Positions 30,428 to 32,074 of a stretch of 32,074 nt of DNA are shown here, piece by piece. Position 1 is the first letter of the stretch, and each line of letters begins with the position of its first letter. The notes beneath the pieces are model-generated. The model was given only the letters and a program-made list of their open reading frames with translations. It had not been told where the DNA came from and made no database searches. This DNA comes from Pseudomonadota bacterium (lineage in GTDB: Bacteria; Pseudomonadota; Alphaproteobacteria; Rhodospirillales; Magnetospirillaceae), in contig JAJZUL010000038.1 in assembly GCA_021848545.1 (NCBI GenBank), positions 1 to 32,074 on the forward strand, read 5' to 3'. A program made the position numbers and the translations under genes.

Positions 30428-30937
30428 TCTTCTTTCCCCCACGGATTATCCGAACCGCGCTCATCGTAGGCGAGAGACGGCGCGCAATCCACCCGCATTG
30501 ATCTATTCGAGCCGGTGAATGGAAAACCGGGGTGTAGGGGCGCAAGCCCCTACGGCGACGCGGTGATTGGCCGCGCGGATCGACGCCAGGGCGCTGCGCA
30601 GCACCAAGCCAGGGCGAAAAGACGGGAAGGCGCCAGCCTTCCCCCTGCCGAGCCACGCGCGCGTCCACCTGGTTTGGCGCGTGGATAAGTGGACAATGCG
30701 CTTCGCGCACCGGCTGCGCTTCCCCCACAAGTGGGGAAATGCTCGCCTTTGCCCACTTACCCACCCGCCCCGCATCCAAAAATTTTTCAATTGATTGAGG
30801 AAAAATGGGGAGTTTGGCCCCGGCGTCGCTCCGGCTCGATCCGTGGACAGTCGGCGCAAGCGCCGATCCGCTCCTCCGCCTATCCGGCTCCGTCGCCTGC
30901 CCACCGATCCCGACCAGCGGTCAAGGCCCCGCCATGG
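30428..30937. other. Hairpin-rich non-coding stretch between the paralogues and the integrase
   Basis: About 510 bp with no gene that I can support. It contains GTAGGGGC-GCAA-GCCCCTAC (30534-30553), GGGAAGGC-GCCA-GCCTTCCC (30624-30643), CCCCAC-AA-GTGGGG (30723-30736) and a TGCGCttcGCGCA element (about 30698). Hairpins of this kind could be terminators, dispersed extragenic repeats or single-strand initiation sites. Confidence 0.55.
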
Positions 30938-31948
30938 CTATTGCTCGAGCTTCCGCGCCAGATCAAAAGCTCGGAGATTCGTATACCGCTTGAGCATTTG
31001 GATATCCTGATGCCCGGTGACATGGGCCACTTCCATAATGCCCCACCCTCGTTCGAAGAGACGGGACGTCGCTTCATGGCGGAGGTCATGGAAATTGAAA
31101 TGCTCCATGCCGGCCTTCGCCCTCGCCCGTTCGAACGCCTGCTTGATCCCCTCGGCCGTGGTGTCCAGCACCCGGCCATGATCGGGCGGCAGATCGGCGC
31201 CCAGGCGCCACAGAAGCTCGTATGCCCGGGGCGACAGGGGCACGGTACGGCTTTTGCCCGTCTTGCTGTCCGGCAGGTAGACGTGCAGCTGATCGAAGTC
31301 CACATCCTCCCACCGCAAGGCCAACAGCTCGCCCCGGCGCATCGCTGTTTCCACCGCGAGAATGACGGCAGGCTCCAGCCATGGGTTTCGTGACGCGCGA
31401 CACGCCTTCAGCAGCTTGTCTTCCTCGCCGGGCCGAAGACGCATATCCCGTGCATCCCGGACGGTCGGGCGCCGAACGTCCGATACCGGATTTTCAACCA
31501 TGCCGTGGCTTTTGCGGACGGATTCGACGACGGTATGGAGCAATCCGAGTTCTCGCTTCACCGTTCCTGCCGCGACCTGGCCCAAGCGACGGTCACGGTA
31601 CGCCTCGATAACCTTTGTCGTCAGGTTCGCCAGCGAATAGGCGACGAGCTTTGGCTCGTCCCGGATGATCCGTTGTAGGCGCAATATCTCGGCCTGACCG
31701 CCTTTGTGCCCTGGCGCAACGTTGGCGATGTAGGATTCGATGGCATCGCGGAAGGTGCGGCGATCCGCCTTGCTGCGGTCCACATGGACGCCACGCACCA
31801 TCTCGCTTTCGATAACCGCAGCCCAGGCGTCGGCCTCGGTCTTCCGGTCAAAGGTCCGGACCTGGGCCGGATAGCCCCTTTTCCGTACGCGGACCTGCCA
31901 GCCGATAAGCTGGCCTTCGCGGTTTTTCCGGGGAGATACGGTCGCCAA
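30938..31948 (-). CDS. Tyrosine-recombinase site-specific integrase
   Basis: About 336 residues, phage-integrase family. It has an N-terminal arm-binding-like domain (LIGWQVRVRKRGYPAQVRTFDRKTEADAWA), a core-binding domain and the catalytic domain. Catalytic residues are visible: Arg in ETAMRRGELLALRWEDVD, Lys in KTGKSRTVPLSP, HDLRHEATS, and GHQDIQMLKRYTN with the nucleophilic Tyr. The open frame begins at ATG 31993, but TTG 31948 with GAGG six bases upstream leaves the TGTCGCGC repeats outside the gene and gives a family-like start; the longer form remains possible. It should cut in the tRNA-Arg(CCG) anticodon region whose remnant is at 21057-21103. Confidence 0.93.
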   Translation of the reverse strand: MATVSPRKNREGQLIGWQVRVRKRGYPAQVRTFDRKTEADAWAAVIESEMVRGVHVDRSKADRRTFRDAIESYIANVAPGHKGGQAEILRLQRIIRDEPKLVAYSLANLTTKVIEAYRDRRLGQVAAGTVKRELGLLHTVVESVRKSHGMVENPVSDVRRPTVRDARDMRLRPGEEDKLLKACRASRNPWLEPAVILAVETAMRRGELLALRWEDVDFDQLHVYLPDSKTGKSRTVPLSPRAYELLWRLGADLPPDHGRVLDTTAEGIKQAFERARAKAGMEHFNFHDLRHEATSRLFERGWGIMEVAHVTGHQDIQMLKRYTNLRAFDLARKLEQ

Positions 31949-31958
31949 GCGGCACCTC

Positions 31959-32002
31959 TGCGCGACACCGAACTGTCGCGCAGTGTCGCGCATTTGTCGC
32001 GC
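31959..32002. repeat. Right cluster of TGTCGCGC arm-type motifs (four copies)
   Basis: Copies at 31959-31967 (as TGCGCGACA), 31974-31981, 31984-31991 and 31995-32002. They are close-packed upstream of the integrase ribosome site and match the left-end cluster. Integrase bound here could also repress its own gene. Confidence 0.7.
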
Positions 32003-32074
32003 AAATTCAATCAGCCCCCGCCTTTGACAGCGGCTAGATCGTCTATCTAGTTGATTTTTCAGGAGAAAAAATGG
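32003..32074. other. Right end of the element, running up to the presumed intact tRNA-Arg
   Basis: It contains the dyad CTAGAT-cgtct-ATCTAG (32034-32050). The final bases, GATTTTTCAGGAGAAAAAATGG, resemble the flank of the tRNA remnant on the left (GATTTTCCAGAGGAAAAATTGG, ending at 21059). The window stops where a minus-strand tRNA CCA end would begin (TGG at 32072-32074). The tRNA itself is outside the window. Confidence 0.5.

Noticed and set aside
30567-31393. Plus-strand frames in the hairpin-rich region and opposite the integrase
   Set aside because: No ribosome sites; rich in Arg/Pro as expected for non-coding GC-rich DNA and integrase antisense.

Overview
The window is GC-rich DNA with compact, often overlapping genes. 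It looks like an alphaproteobacterium of the Rhodospirillales (Magnetospirillum or Rhodospirillum type). The basis is the alphaproteobacterial-style FliG tail, PolA and CHCC zinc-finger genes and the dense set of oxygen and redox chemoreceptors. The genus is inferred from gene content, not from a search.

The left two thirds (about 1-21050) is chromosome. It carries the fliG 3' end, an ABC transporter ATPase, a CHCC zinc-finger protein translationally coupled to polA, and a Ser/Ala-rich protein with Met and His clusters. A copper-resistance operon follows (copZ-like chaperone, copA, cueR) behind a textbook CueR-type promoter. Next come a SelO pseudokinase, a secreted or anchored TPR protein containing a hexanucleotide microsatellite, an MFS exporter divergent from a TetR regulator, a soluble globin-coupled chemoreceptor, a membrane GGDEF-EAL protein, and an unusual chemoreceptor with an N-terminal CZB zinc domain and a C-terminal hemerythrin domain.

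The right third (about 21057-32074) is an integrated mobile element of about 11 kb. Its left edge is a 3' fragment of a tRNA-Arg(CCG) gene on the minus strand, broken in the anticodon loop. Its right edge is a tyrosine integrase, and the last bases of the window look like the sequence just downstream of the intact tRNA. Both ends carry copies of an 8-bp motif, TGTCGCGC, that look like integrase arm sites. Between them lie an iteron-like array and long inverted repeats, an excisionase-like HTH gene, a RepL-like winged-helix gene, two unknown genes, a HigBA toxin-antitoxin pair under a 46-bp nested palindrome, and a MobA/MobL-type relaxase behind a perfect 62-bp palindrome. Further right are a small accessory protein, an unknown protein, an orphan HipB-like repressor with three operator dyads, a 57-codon gene, an orphan VirB6/TrbL-like membrane protein, two tandem paralogous membrane-anchored proteins, and a hairpin-rich non-coding stretch.

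The element therefore combines plasmid-like replication signals, a mobilisation relaxase, one conjugation-channel-type subunit, a stability module and site-specific integration. It is best read as an integrative mobilisable element with a plasmid-like replication module. That reading is inference. No complete type IV secretion system is visible.
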